Positions 40,776 to 50,500 of a stretch of DNA of 64,000 nucleotides are shown piece after piece (positions within the stretch are counted from its first letter, which is position 1; every line of letters starts with the position of its first letter). The translations under genes and the position numbers were made by a program. The notes under the pieces were generated by a model. The model had not been told where the DNA came from, searched no databases, and was given only the letters and a program-made list of their open reading frames with translations. Origin of the DNA: Liquidambar formosana (taxonomy: Eukaryota; Streptophyta; Magnoliopsida; Saxifragales; Altingiaceae); NCBI GenBank assembly GCA_039720395.1, contig JBBPBK010000075.1, positions 232,982 through 296,981 of the forward strand, given 5' to 3'.

Positions 40776-41929
40776 GTTTAGATCTTCTGGCCCCTCTCAG
40801 TGTCCCCTTTCTGTGACCCCTCAGTTATATTGTGCCACGTGGTCACTTAATGTTTTTATCTAACGCCGTAAAACTCCCGTTTGAGGTCATTAAAAAACTG
40901 ATAAATGAAATTTGGCATTCCAATTGAACGGTGCCATGTTGTGAGGACAAACTCAAGTGACCATCATCTTCTCAGGCGAGGCTCAATGTCGGCAGCTCAT
41001 TTCAATTAAATCATCTGACCCATTTTTATATTCCTTATCATCAATCATCCCTTTTTCCCCTTGAAGATGCATCTTCCCACTTTTTTTTCCTTTTCTTTTT
41101 GGTTGGGGTTAATGGTTATCGGCGATCATGGAAGCAAGGTGGGCATGGTCGGCGATTGGGGAAGCAAAAACCCCCTCCCCCTTTTTTAACAGATCTGGGC
41201 ATACACCCTATTGAGGGGGGAAAATACCATTGGAAAAAAAAAAAAAAAAAGAAGAAGAAGAAGAAAGGAAGAAGAAGAAGAGAGAGAGAGAGAGAGAGAG
41301 AGAAGAAGAAAAGAAGAAGAAGAAGAAGAAGAAGACGACGACCACCCATGTGAAGTTAAAGCTCTCTCAGTAACTCTGTATTATTTTTTTTATTTTTATT
41401 TTTTTTTGGGACTTATTTAATGTTTTGGGTGGGTTTGTTGTGTGAAACAATGGGGGAATGACAATAGATCAAGCTGGAGGGTTATGGGTTTTATAGATTA
41501 TAATTTGAGTTTCAATGGAGGTGGTGGCTATGGATGGTGGAAATGGTGGGATATGGGTTTTAAAGGTGATTGGAGTTGATAGAACAGGTCGAGTCACCGA
41601 CCATGGTTTCTTGCCATGGTTAAGGTTGTGGTGATTGTTGGAGGGAGAAGAAGAGAGGGAGAAGAAAAAATTAAGCGAACTTAATCAAACCAAAGTTGCC
41701 AAAGTTTATGGTCTTTTTACCTGAAAATTTTCAATGATTGTTGGAGCTTTTTCGCCGATTAACTCCTCAGAGATGGTACAAAGTTTGACGATAAAGAGGC
41801 TTCCTTTTCTGTTTGAAAAATAGGGAGATGACAGTTGTTAAGTCTCAGTTTATCTCCAACACGTGGCACCATTTAACTGAGGGACCAGAGAAAAGGGACA
41901 CCAAGAGGGGCCAGAAGATCTGGACTCCT
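40776..41929. mobile_element. Mutator-like non-autonomous element, 1154 bp
   Basis: Terminal inverted repeats of about 65 bp sharing AGATCTTCTGGCCCCTCT, GTGTCCC, CCCTCAGTTA and GTGCCACGTG, flanked by a perfect 9-bp target duplication AAAAATCAA (40767-40775 and 41930-41938). The outermost few bases of the two ends are offset. Interior contains GAAGAAG/GAGAGA tracts and short frames; no transposase. The CACGTG in the arms is a G-box, which could attract plant bZIP/bHLH factors. Confidence 0.87.
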
Positions 41930-42166
41930 AAAAATCAATATGCATATCAATGGGAGACAAATAAATGAGCAAAACAGTTGGCATAATAAAAGCATTAGAA
42001 TTATAATCAGATTTTCTCTTGACTTTCTTTGCAATCATTAAAGCTATTGCTCATTACTACGTTAAAAAGATTCTAAACAAAGGAAAATGCAAAGGTAATT
42101 AAAGCTTAGAGTCCATGGATGTTGTATAGATAAAGACAATCTAGGGTAGAGAAAAATGAAACATAC

Positions 42167-42227
42167 CTCACAAGGCCTAAGCTCATTGACTCATTGGTTT
42201 CAAAAGCTTTGAGTCAAAATGGAAGGG
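42167..42227 (-). other. Candidate exon (61 nt) of the unknown minus-strand transcript
   Basis: Bounded by ATTGATGCAG (acceptor) and GAG|GTATGT (donor). All three frames contain stops, so it would have to be untranslated or the 3' end of a short frame. If joined to the first exon and one copy of the 32-nt exon, a 33-residue frame starting MPLPLPITDSYS ends here. Confidence 0.3.
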
Positions 42228-42388
42228 CTGCATCAATATAAACAAAATTAGCCATAAAGGAACATGAAATTAAAATTAAGTTACCAGATTATTCTTGTAA
42301 GATACAAAATTCTTGGAACCCAGTAAATAATAAAGCAAGATTTAGGCCAACAAATTTGCAACCTTTTTTATTTCTTTTTTTCTTTTTT

Positions 42389-42390
<2 letters not shown>

Positions 42391-42419
<29 letters not shown>
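42391..42419. repeat. Poly-G run of 29
   Basis: An uninterrupted run of G following T-rich sequence. Homopolymers of this length are rare and unstable, and may be affected by sequencing error. Confidence 0.9.
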
Positions 42420-42752
42420 TGTAACAGAGAAATTTTTTGATAACAGGGGAAGGATTTTAATTAAAACATGGGACTTCGCCAAAATATAATATGCCCCAAG
42501 TTCTTAATAGACACCACCACCAATCTTATGTGTAGAAAAGTGCGAAATATATATTTACCAGTAAGTAGCTGCATGAAATCTCTATGAGAAATGGTACTAC
42601 AACCTACCCATTTTTCAAACAAAAATGAAGACACATATTAGTGTATTACATGCCTTGCTTGTAAATAGATATACACATGTCTAGTCATTTTTTCATAGAA
42701 GATATTTACATTACCATAGTGAAAAAACTAAAACAATTGAATTATTTTTTAC

Positions 42753-42784
42753 CTCAAATGAGTTCATGGTGATAGAATATGAAT
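42753..42784 (-). other. Candidate 32-nt mini-exon, copy b
   Basis: Bounded by TTTTTTCAG and GAG|GTAAAA; contains ACCATGAACTCATTTGAG. Duplicate of the exon at 43010-43041 with a single substitution. Confidence 0.4.
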
Positions 42785-43009
42785 CTGAAAAAATCAAAAT
42801 TATTATTCATAAAGAGTGAGCAAATAATAATCAAATTGTAATAAATAAATAAAAAATAGAAAATGCCAACAAAGATCAATGAAAGTTAAAAGCAACACTA
42901 TTTACATTACCAAAGTGAACAAACTAAAACTGCAATGCCAACCAAGATCAATTGAATGTTAAAATCAACACTATTTATATATAGAAAAAAACGATTGAAT
43001 TATTTTTAC

Positions 43010-43041
43010 CTCAAATGAGTTCATGGTGGTAGAATATGAAT
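43010..43041 (-). other. Candidate 32-nt mini-exon, copy a
   Basis: Bounded by TTAATTCCAG and GAG|GTAAAA. Splice signals are kept in both tandem copies, which suggests mutually exclusive or duplicated use, but no expression evidence is available. Confidence 0.4.
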
Positions 43042-43300
43042 CTGGAATTAAAATCAAAATTATTAGTCATAAAGAGTGAGCAAATAATAATCAAATTGTA
43101 ATTAAAAAAATGGAATATATCAATTCTTTAAGGCAAGAGACACTACCAAACAATTATTTCCAAATATATAATCAAATCCCAAAGTAATGAAGAAAAATTA
43201 GTTTCTATTCTAATTTTTTGGGGGAAAAAAAGGAAAAATAAAAAGGAAAGAAGCCAAAAAAACAGGAAGTGTAAAAATCACATATAAGAATTCATAGAAC

Positions 43301-43534
43301 CCTAAGATAAACCCCTAAAATGAAACTCCAAAAATTCAATTCATATGCAAACTCCCCAAATCTAAATCCCAAAAAAACCCTAAGATAAACCCCTAAAATG
43401 AAACTCTAAAAATTCAATTCATATGCAAACTCCCCAAATCTAAATCCCAGAAAAACCCTAAGATAAACCCCTAAAATGAAACTCTAAAAATTCAATTCAT
43501 ATGCAAACTCCCCAAATCTAAATCCCAGAAAACC
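43301..43534. repeat. Three-copy tandem repeat, 78-bp period
   Basis: CCTAAGATAAACCCCTAAAA recurs at 43301, 43379 and 43457, each followed by nearly identical sequence through CATATGCAAACTCCCC. It lies within the presumed first intron of the unknown minus-strand transcript. Very low divergence means recent expansion. Confidence 0.92.
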
Positions 43535-43636
43535 CTAAAACTTCAGTTGGTAGCTGAACAATAGGAAGGTTTGGGGTCTCTTGGCAACCACAAAAGAAGA
43601 AGAAGAAGAAGAAGAAGAAGAAGAGAGAGATAGGAC

Positions 43637-43760
43637 CTGTAATCGGCAGCGGCAGCGGCATCGAGGATGGTGATTGGAATTGAGGAGAGCGAAGTAATGG
43701 AGAGAAAAAGGAAGAAAGGAGGTGTGTGGTAGAAGTAAAAATTTCAAATCTTTTTCTCTC
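43637..43760 (-). other. Candidate first exon of an unknown minus-strand transcript
   Basis: A CT-rich leader (minus strand) precedes an ATG at 43661 encoding MPLPLPIT, followed by ACAG|GTCC as possible donor. The GAAGAA tract downstream would be intronic. Together with candidate exons at 43010-43041, 42753-42784, 42167-42227 and 34695-34937 it outlines a possible gene or long non-coding RNA spanning about 9 kb; the links are inferred. Confidence 0.3.
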
Positions 43761-43834
43761 CCTCCATCCGCCCATTCCTTTCTCTCTCACCATCTCTCTT
43801 TTCTCTACAAACTGATGAGGAGATATGTGCTAGC

Positions 43835-44381
43835 CTAAGAAGCACGGACACGGACATGGGACACGGGTACGACACGACACGGCAAATCCTAAAAAAGATA
43901 GGATACAACACGGCGGGGATACAACAATAAATAAATATATATTTATAATTATATATATAATTCCATTATACATATCAAAAAAGTATTCAAATGCATGGAA
44001 ATAAAAGACATAATCATTAATCACAAAGACAACCAAGACATCAAAAAGCTTTTAACAATGGCATTTAACTTGAAGTATAGTAATTAGTAAGTAACATTTT
44101 CCAAAATAACATTATTTTTTTGATAAGGTATTTTCCAAAATAACATTATGTACCCCATTTTTTAAAAATAATATTTACAAAACTGCCCCACCGTGTCGCT
44201 TGAGTGTCCCAAACGTGTCCATGGAGTGTCCCCCCCGTATCTTGACTGTGTTGGACCAAAAATGAACAGTGAAATTGACCGGACACCTCCAGGGAGTGTC
44301 GGACATGTGCCAAAGGAGCGTCGGGCATGTGTCCATGTCCGACACTGCATTTCCTCAATTTTTGCCGTGTGTGCAACATAG
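43835..44381. mobile_element. Non-autonomous hAT element (CTAAGAAGCAC family), copy 2, 547 bp
   Basis: Ends CTAAGAAGCACGGACACGG and (other strand) CTATGTTGCACACACGGCA, flanked by a perfect 8-bp target duplication GTGCTAGC (43827-43834 and 44382-44389). Subterminal motifs GACACGG and GTGTCCATG are repeated in both arms. The same family is at 26413-26762. Non-coding. Confidence 0.86.
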
Positions 44382-44407
44382 GTGCTAGCAAAAGGAGAAG
44401 GAAGGGG

Positions 44408-44411
<4 letters not shown>

Positions 44412-44452
<41 letters not shown>
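44412..44452. repeat. GA microsatellite, about 20 units
   Basis: Uninterrupted (GA)n. Apparent Leu/Ser-rich frames across it are translation of the simple repeat. Confidence 0.95.
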
Positions 44453-44459
<7 letters not shown>

Positions 44460-44717
44460 AAGGCTGACACATAAGACCCTTACTGTTCACCAACAGTAAC
44501 CCAACCCCCCGGCTTACTATATAAGGGAAGATATGCTGCAGACTTCGAAAATAAATGAAATACCAAGGAACAAAAGAAATATAACCAAAACTTTCAATGG
44601 ACGCATGGCCATAGAATCTTCTACATTAGCTTTGGGTATCAAAGTGTCAGTGCATGAAAATCCCAACACTGAAAGAGAAAGTGCATGCTAACTACACACC
44701 GATGGAATTGGTGAATA

Positions 44718-45095
44718 TTAACCAGGGATCATGCACAAACTATTTTTGGGAGTCCTAAACCAAAATAAGTAAAGAAGAGCTATGAGTTACACAGGTAAAG
44801 CCAAAAACAGAAACATGCACAGCCAAAAACAAGCCAACCACATTAAAAACCGGCGTCTAATCAGGGACGATGCACAAACTATTTTTGAGAGTCCTAAACC
44901 AAAATAAGTAAAGAAGAGAGCTATGAGTCGCAGAGGTAAAGCCAAAAACAAACTATTTTTGATATTCCTAAACCAAAATAAGCAAAGAAGAGCTATGAGT
45001 TACAGAGGAAAAGCCAAAAATAAAAACATGAACAGCAAACAAAAAAAAAAAAAAACAAACAAACAAACCAGCAACATTAAAAAAACCAGCATCTG
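44718..45095. repeat. Three-copy tandem repeat, roughly 100-150-bp units
   Basis: CACAAACTATTTTTG(g/a)GAGTCC, CTAAACCAAAATAAG(T/C), AAAGAAGAG, GCTATGAGT(T/C)(A/G)C and AAAGCCAAAAA recur in order at about 44733, 44872 and 44949, the third unit lacking the front part. ACCAGC/ACCGGC(A/G)TCT(A/G)AT flanks follow units 1 and 3. Confidence 0.8.
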
Positions 45096-46649
45096 ATATG
45101 AGTTTCTACAAGTCTCACATGCTTTCTGAGCAAACTTGAAAGACATTTAAGTAAGAAAGTTTGTTTTCGCTTGATAAAAGACATTTTGAGAAATCTCCTT
45201 CAAATATAACAAATGGGCATGTCATTCTAATTCTAACAGTCAGAAGGGCTAGACTAAAATTTCCTTAAAAGATCTTAGCATGTTTAGCTCTAATTACAGC
45301 AACTGTTTGCTAAAATGCCACAAAGAGTACTCACAATGACCCAATTAACCAAAATAATAAATAAATAAATATGGAAATCTAATTTGGTAATAGTACCAGG
45401 ATGATTGTCCTTTCCTTTCCTTTCCTTTCCTTTCCTCTTCTTTTCTTTTCTTTTCTTTTCTTTTCCCCTTTTTTGTATTTTTAAAGAACTATAGCTATAC
45501 TGATCACAAAAGGAGAAAACAAAGAAAAGACAAGTACTTTGAGGAACCAAGAATGCAATAAACCTATCAACAACCCTAAATATCAATAATAATAATAATA
45601 ATAATATATAAACCACCCCCCAAACACTATAAAAATTAAAAAAAAATAAAAAAAAAACCACCAACACCTTCATGGGAAAAAAAATGACCTGTGAACAATT
45701 GGGAATAGTTCACAAGAAGTAATTTCATCAATATACATAAGACCAATCGATACATGCAAACCAAAATCCATCCACCCACTTCAAACAACAACTAATTAAA
45801 AAAGTGACTGAATATGTAACCATAGAAACCAGCTGAAATAGACAAGCACAAAATCCATAGACAAACATACATGAAAACATAAGATATCAAACCACTCATA
45901 TCCTCAAATTTTCAAGAACTACAACATAAAACCAAAAATATTCACTATGATAAAATAAATACTGAATAAATCAACAAAGAACAAATGGGTACCCATTCAA
46001 CTAAAATTATATGATCACCTAGAGTCATAACGAAAACAAGGATCAAAGAATTTTTTAGGGAAAGTTCTAGAGAAAAAATCTTGCAAAAAATTATCCAACA
46101 CATTTTGTTTTAAAAAAGGAGAGGTTAACCATGCAGCCTCACATACCCATGCTGGCTTGCAATTTTTCCTTTGTGAACAATCAAACAAACAAGGCACACC
46201 AAAATTTAGTAAAACAATATGGATTCTGATAGGTCCCCATATTGTAAAATGGGTGGGAATACAATCGTTTTTATCTCTACGTAGCACTAGAAGATACAAT
46301 CATCAATAAACGGCTCCCAACTCATGAATAATGCATGCCAACAATCTCACCAAATGAGCACAAAAAAAAAAAAAGCAGGAAGAAAAGTTAAATCTGTTAC
46401 CAAAAGGAAAAAACTAAACGTCACAAAGAAATTTTGAGAGGATAGAGAAAGATCCCTGCGTCATTAATTAATAGCTTACAAATCCTGCTTCAAACCCGCT
46501 TTTAAGAAAGCAATCAAACTTTTTCTTCCCACTCTCATCTTCTCTAACGAAGGGGCTTCTTTTTATCTAAAGAAGAATATAAATTAAAATCTAACCTTAA
46601 ACCCCTTTTGCATCCTTCTAACACCAATAAAGAGCATTAATAAACTCAC
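45096..46649. other. AT-rich spacer, no gene recognised
   Basis: Contains TTTCC and TTTTC pentamer runs (about 45408-45465) and ATA repeats (45586-45606). The 127-codon minus-strand frame across the pentamer run is low-complexity. No transposon ends defined. Confidence 0.45.
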
Positions 46650-46836
46650 CGATGCAAGACACCAACAACAAATGAAACAGTAGGCCTTCAAACCCAGTAA
46701 GAAGCAGGCTTCCAAAATGAAGAGACAAAAATGCTAGCAAAATGGTATTTGGCAGATGGAATCTCCTCCCATTGTATCTCCCCGCTGCCTGATTATCGTG
46801 TGAAAATCTTGAGGCATTAAGACTACGAGAGCTTTT
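46650..46836 (-). other. Candidate exon of an unrecognised protein
   Basis: A 187-nt minus-strand segment bounded by TTGTACAG (acceptor) and TCG|GTGAGT (consensus donor), with one frame fully open. Its N-terminal half, KSSRSLNASRFSHDNQAAGR, is Ser/Arg-rich with few acidic residues, and the following LLAFLSLHFGSLLLTGFEG is hydrophobic, suggesting a targeting presequence plus membrane segment. It lies 700 bp beyond the 3' end of the helicase gene in the same orientation. No family match recognised; partner exons not found. Confidence 0.3.
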
Positions 46837-47539
46837 CTGTACAAATAGTTTTCTTACCCACAATCAACATGTATTTGCTTTATGTTATAAGTTAGAACAA
46901 ATACACCCACTTCATATGATAGGTAGAACACAATGGACAAATTCCATTTCCTAGAGACACCTGAACAACCCTTTTTCTTATTTCTTTCTTTTTCCTTTTT
47001 ATTTTTTTTAAGAGCACCTAACAATATAAAAATGACAAGGGTTGAAGAAAGTAAGGAAAAAAAAAAAAACTATTTTTTAGTTAAAGGAAAGCTCCATAAC
47101 TGCTTCACAAACCCCTTTTACAGTTAAACTTAGGGTTTCAACATTCTCTGAACACCATGGAAAAGAAATATTTCTACCTCTTCCTCAAGTTGTAGAGAAT
47201 TAATACTTCATCAAAAAGAAGTTGTAGAGAATTAAATACAAATAAAGGAAGAGAAGATTTACTGAATCACATGCATCTAATGTAATAAGAAACTATTACA
47301 AGCTTTTTAGGTGAACTTACAGAGCAATGGGGATATTATGGCCCAAAAACTCCAAGCCCTCGTTCAAACTTCAAAGGGAAAGGAAATAAGTTTGGTTGGA
47401 CAAAAATTATAGAAAAGCAAGGCCTGTGTGGATATAAGGGTAGAGATAGTAAGCGACTAAGGATGCACTACTTCAACTACTGCTCTTGATTCTTTCACTG
47501 AGGTACACAAAGTATTTTTGAAGTGTCTTTTTTTCATTT
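46837..47539. other. Spacer and helicase 3' UTR
   Basis: The part just below 47540 is the 3' untranslated region of the minus-strand helicase gene. A GTTGTAGAGAATTAA motif is duplicated at about 47190 and 47221. No other gene. Confidence 0.5.
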
Positions 47540-50500
47540 TTACACAACAGAGTACCTGCCTGGTTGGGCTCCACCTGGGAGTGATGATGCCAGGGTCGTA
47601 ATATCCTCAAGAACACGTTTCAACTCTGCTTTTGCCCTCTTGACAGATTGTTCAGTAGGGCCCTCAATGAACAAGTACAGCTTGCGTTCTCCGGGTCCAG
47701 GAATCTTACCTGGTGGATAAAATTGCCCCCTGGTAGTAATGGCTGCTCCAGTCCATTCCGAAATTGGACCCAAAGTTTCCTTGTGGGTCACCTTCCATCG
47801 AGCATTCTGGGGAAAATCATTTATCTCCAACTCTGCTTCATAGTGTTCAGGCATTGCATCAGCTTGAATCTTTGCTAAGTTATGCTGCAAGTTCATAGCA
47901 GCAGCCAATGCCGCTGCCCGAGCAGCCCCATCATTGGGGGGAATGGGCAGTACAGCCCCTGGCACAACTGCAGCTGTGCCTGGTATGGTTAGACCAAGGA
48001 CGCCTGGCAAAGATACCGGTAGTCCTCCATTGGGAAGCATTTGGCCAGCTGAAATAGGTGTTGGCATTGTAGCTGTACTGACTTTAGTTGCAGCAGCAAT
48101 GGCAGCTATCTGAGCAAGGGCAGCCTGCTGTGAGATGTCACCACCCGCCTTCCGGACCCCTTCATCTTCATCTTCTGAATCTGACTTGTCTTCCTCAAAG
48201 CCATACTCTTTTGCCTGCGCTTTCTTTGCTGCTCTCCTCACTTCATCCTCCTCTTCATTAAATTTGAAACCACTTCCACCATAACCAGTCCCATGGGCTT
48301 GCTCAAGTCCCTGATTTACTTTCGCCATGAAACCATCAGCAAGCGCTTTAAGGTCATCAGGAACAACTTGCTCAGAGAGTTCCAAGGCTTTTAAAAGATC
48401 AGGTGCATATCTTGCATCTTCCTCAGATATAAACGTGATAGCACAGCCCTTACGGCCAGCTCGACCTGTTCGACCAACACGATGAACGTAGTCTTCATAG
48501 TGGTTTGGAACATCGAAGTTGATCACCAGTTCAAGCTCCTTTACATCCAAACCCCTGGCAGCGATACTTGTTGCAATCAACAAATTGCATACATTACTCT
48601 TAAAATCAGAAATGGTGGATTCACGGTCCGTCTGATCCTTAGCCCCGTGAAGTGAGAGGCAGGGATAACCATGCTTGATCAAATCCCTGAACAAAGCATC
48701 ACATTTCTCTTGCGAGTGGACAAAAATCAAAATCTTTCCCTTCTCATACCATTCTCCAAGAAGTTCTAGCAGTCTAAAGAACCTTTCACTTTCTGGTCTC
48801 ATTTCAACCAACTGGGTAATATCCTTGTTCACAACACTCCTCCCACCAACTTGTATTTCCACAGGTTTGTTCAACACTCTACGAGCCAAAATTTCAACCT
48901 GACGAGGGAAAGTGGCAGAGAAGAGTACAGTTTGCCGGTCTGGCCGAGTATTTTGAACAATTCGAGTGATCTGAGGTTCAAAACCCATGTCAAACATACG
49001 ATCAGCTTCATCCATGACCAAATAAGTGACTCTACGAAGATTTGTAATTTTTCCACCACTAGTACAAAGAATGTCAATCATCCTACCTGGAGTACAGACA
49101 ACAATCTCAACCCCCCGCTTTAATTCACTAATTTGCTGGGCAACACCGGAACCTCCATATACAGGCACACATCTGACACCCACTACCTTGGCAAACTTCT
49201 TGATATCACTGTGGATCTGCTGAACAAGCTCCCTTGTAGGTGCCATTACAAGCCCAATAGGCCCATCTCCAGCCACCACAGGAGGCTGGTCTTTAATATG
49301 CCTCAACATTGGCAGCACAAACGCAAGGGTTTTTCCAGAGCCAGTTTTTGCGACGCCTATGCAGTCTCGACCACTCATAATTATCGGCAGGGCCTGCGCT
49401 TGAATTGACATCGGCTTTTCAAAATTAAGCTTCTTAATTGTCTCCAAAATCTTACTCGTAAGTCCAGTTTGGTGCCAGGTTTTGATCGGCTTTGGCACAT
49501 CCTTTCCATGTAACTTCAATTCCAATTGTTTCCTGTAAGCTACAACCTCTTCAGAAGTCATTCTCGAGATCTCCTTCACTTCAATATAGAAATTTTTCCG
49601 AAACGGTTTGTAGTCAATCTTTGAGTGATCAACTATTGATAGTTTCTCGGCTTTGGTTTTCTTCACCCTTTTCATGAACTCATCATCATCTTCATCTTCT
49701 AGAGGATCTTCATCATTCTCAAGGTCCCCATAATCTGAATCTGAATCTTCACCCTGAATTATTCTCCCCATAACTTTATTTGAACCCTTTTTTGGCTGTT
49801 TCCCATTTCTCTGATCATCTTTCTTATCCTTGTTTGTCGGTTCAGAATTTATATCATCACTAGCAGAAGGAACCACGGTATTATTTAACTTCTCAACTTC
49901 AGGCAATACCATAGAATTCATAAAAGCATCCAATGGATCAATTTCCTCATCCCCTACCACACCATCACCCCCATTTTGCGAAACGGGTGAATCCGTTCCA
50001 TTCTCAAAATCTACCACCATTTTATCCCCAACTTCATCACTAGGCCTCTCATCTTCATTTAAGCTCATATCCATATCCGATTTCCCTGCTGGGGCAGTAT
50101 CTTCATCATCGGATTCTCCTTCAAGAGTCCAAGCCTTACCTGACTTGGGTTCTTCAGAAAGCTTTTCTTTCTCGGCTTCTTCCTTCTTTCTCCTCAACTC
50201 TTGCCACTCCTGAACTCTCCTCCTCCGCTTCTCCATTTCCTCATCCAATCTTCGTTGCTCTTCCTCCAAATCCTCCTCCCTTGTAGTTTTATTCTCTTTC
50301 TTATCCAAATCCTCATCACTCCTTTTCCTCATGCTCTCTTGACCATCGCCATCCTTGTGCTTGTTCAACCTACTCCCACCCCGTTCCCGCTCTCTCTCCT
50401 TATAATCATCCTCCTCTCTCCGGCGCCGTTTTCTATCACGCTCTCTCCCATTATCATCATCATCGCCACCACTACTATCATCACCCCTATCCACATCTCG

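Larger units (their letters stand above)
42727..43105. repeat. Tandem duplication of about 256 bp containing a mini-exon
   Basis: Two direct copies with landmarks GATTGAATTATTTTTnACC, the 32-nt mini-exon, ATTAT(T/A)GTCATAAAGAGTGAG-like sequence and CAAATAATAATCAAATTG. An additional partial repeat (ACACTATTTAC...; GCCAACnAAGATCAAT) lies between. The offset is 257 bases. Confidence 0.8.

Noticed and set aside
41099..41420. Overlapping Lys/Glu/Arg-rich and Leu/Ser-rich frames
   Set aside because: Simple-sequence translation within the MULE at 40776-41929.
43301..43534. CRISPR-like regular repeats
   Set aside because: Whole 78-bp units are repeated without unique spacers, in plant nuclear DNA; ordinary tandem repeat.
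43340..43540. Interstitial telomere repeats (AAACCCTAA-like words)
   Set aside because: Only single CCCTAA words occur at repeat junctions; no run of the heptamer.
44146..44493. 115-codon and 102-codon minus-strand frames
   Set aside because: They cross a hAT element and a GA microsatellite; repeats explain them.
45290..45673. 127-codon minus-strand frame
   Set aside because: Mostly translation of T-rich and TTTCC/TTTTC repeats; no recognisable domain or splice context.
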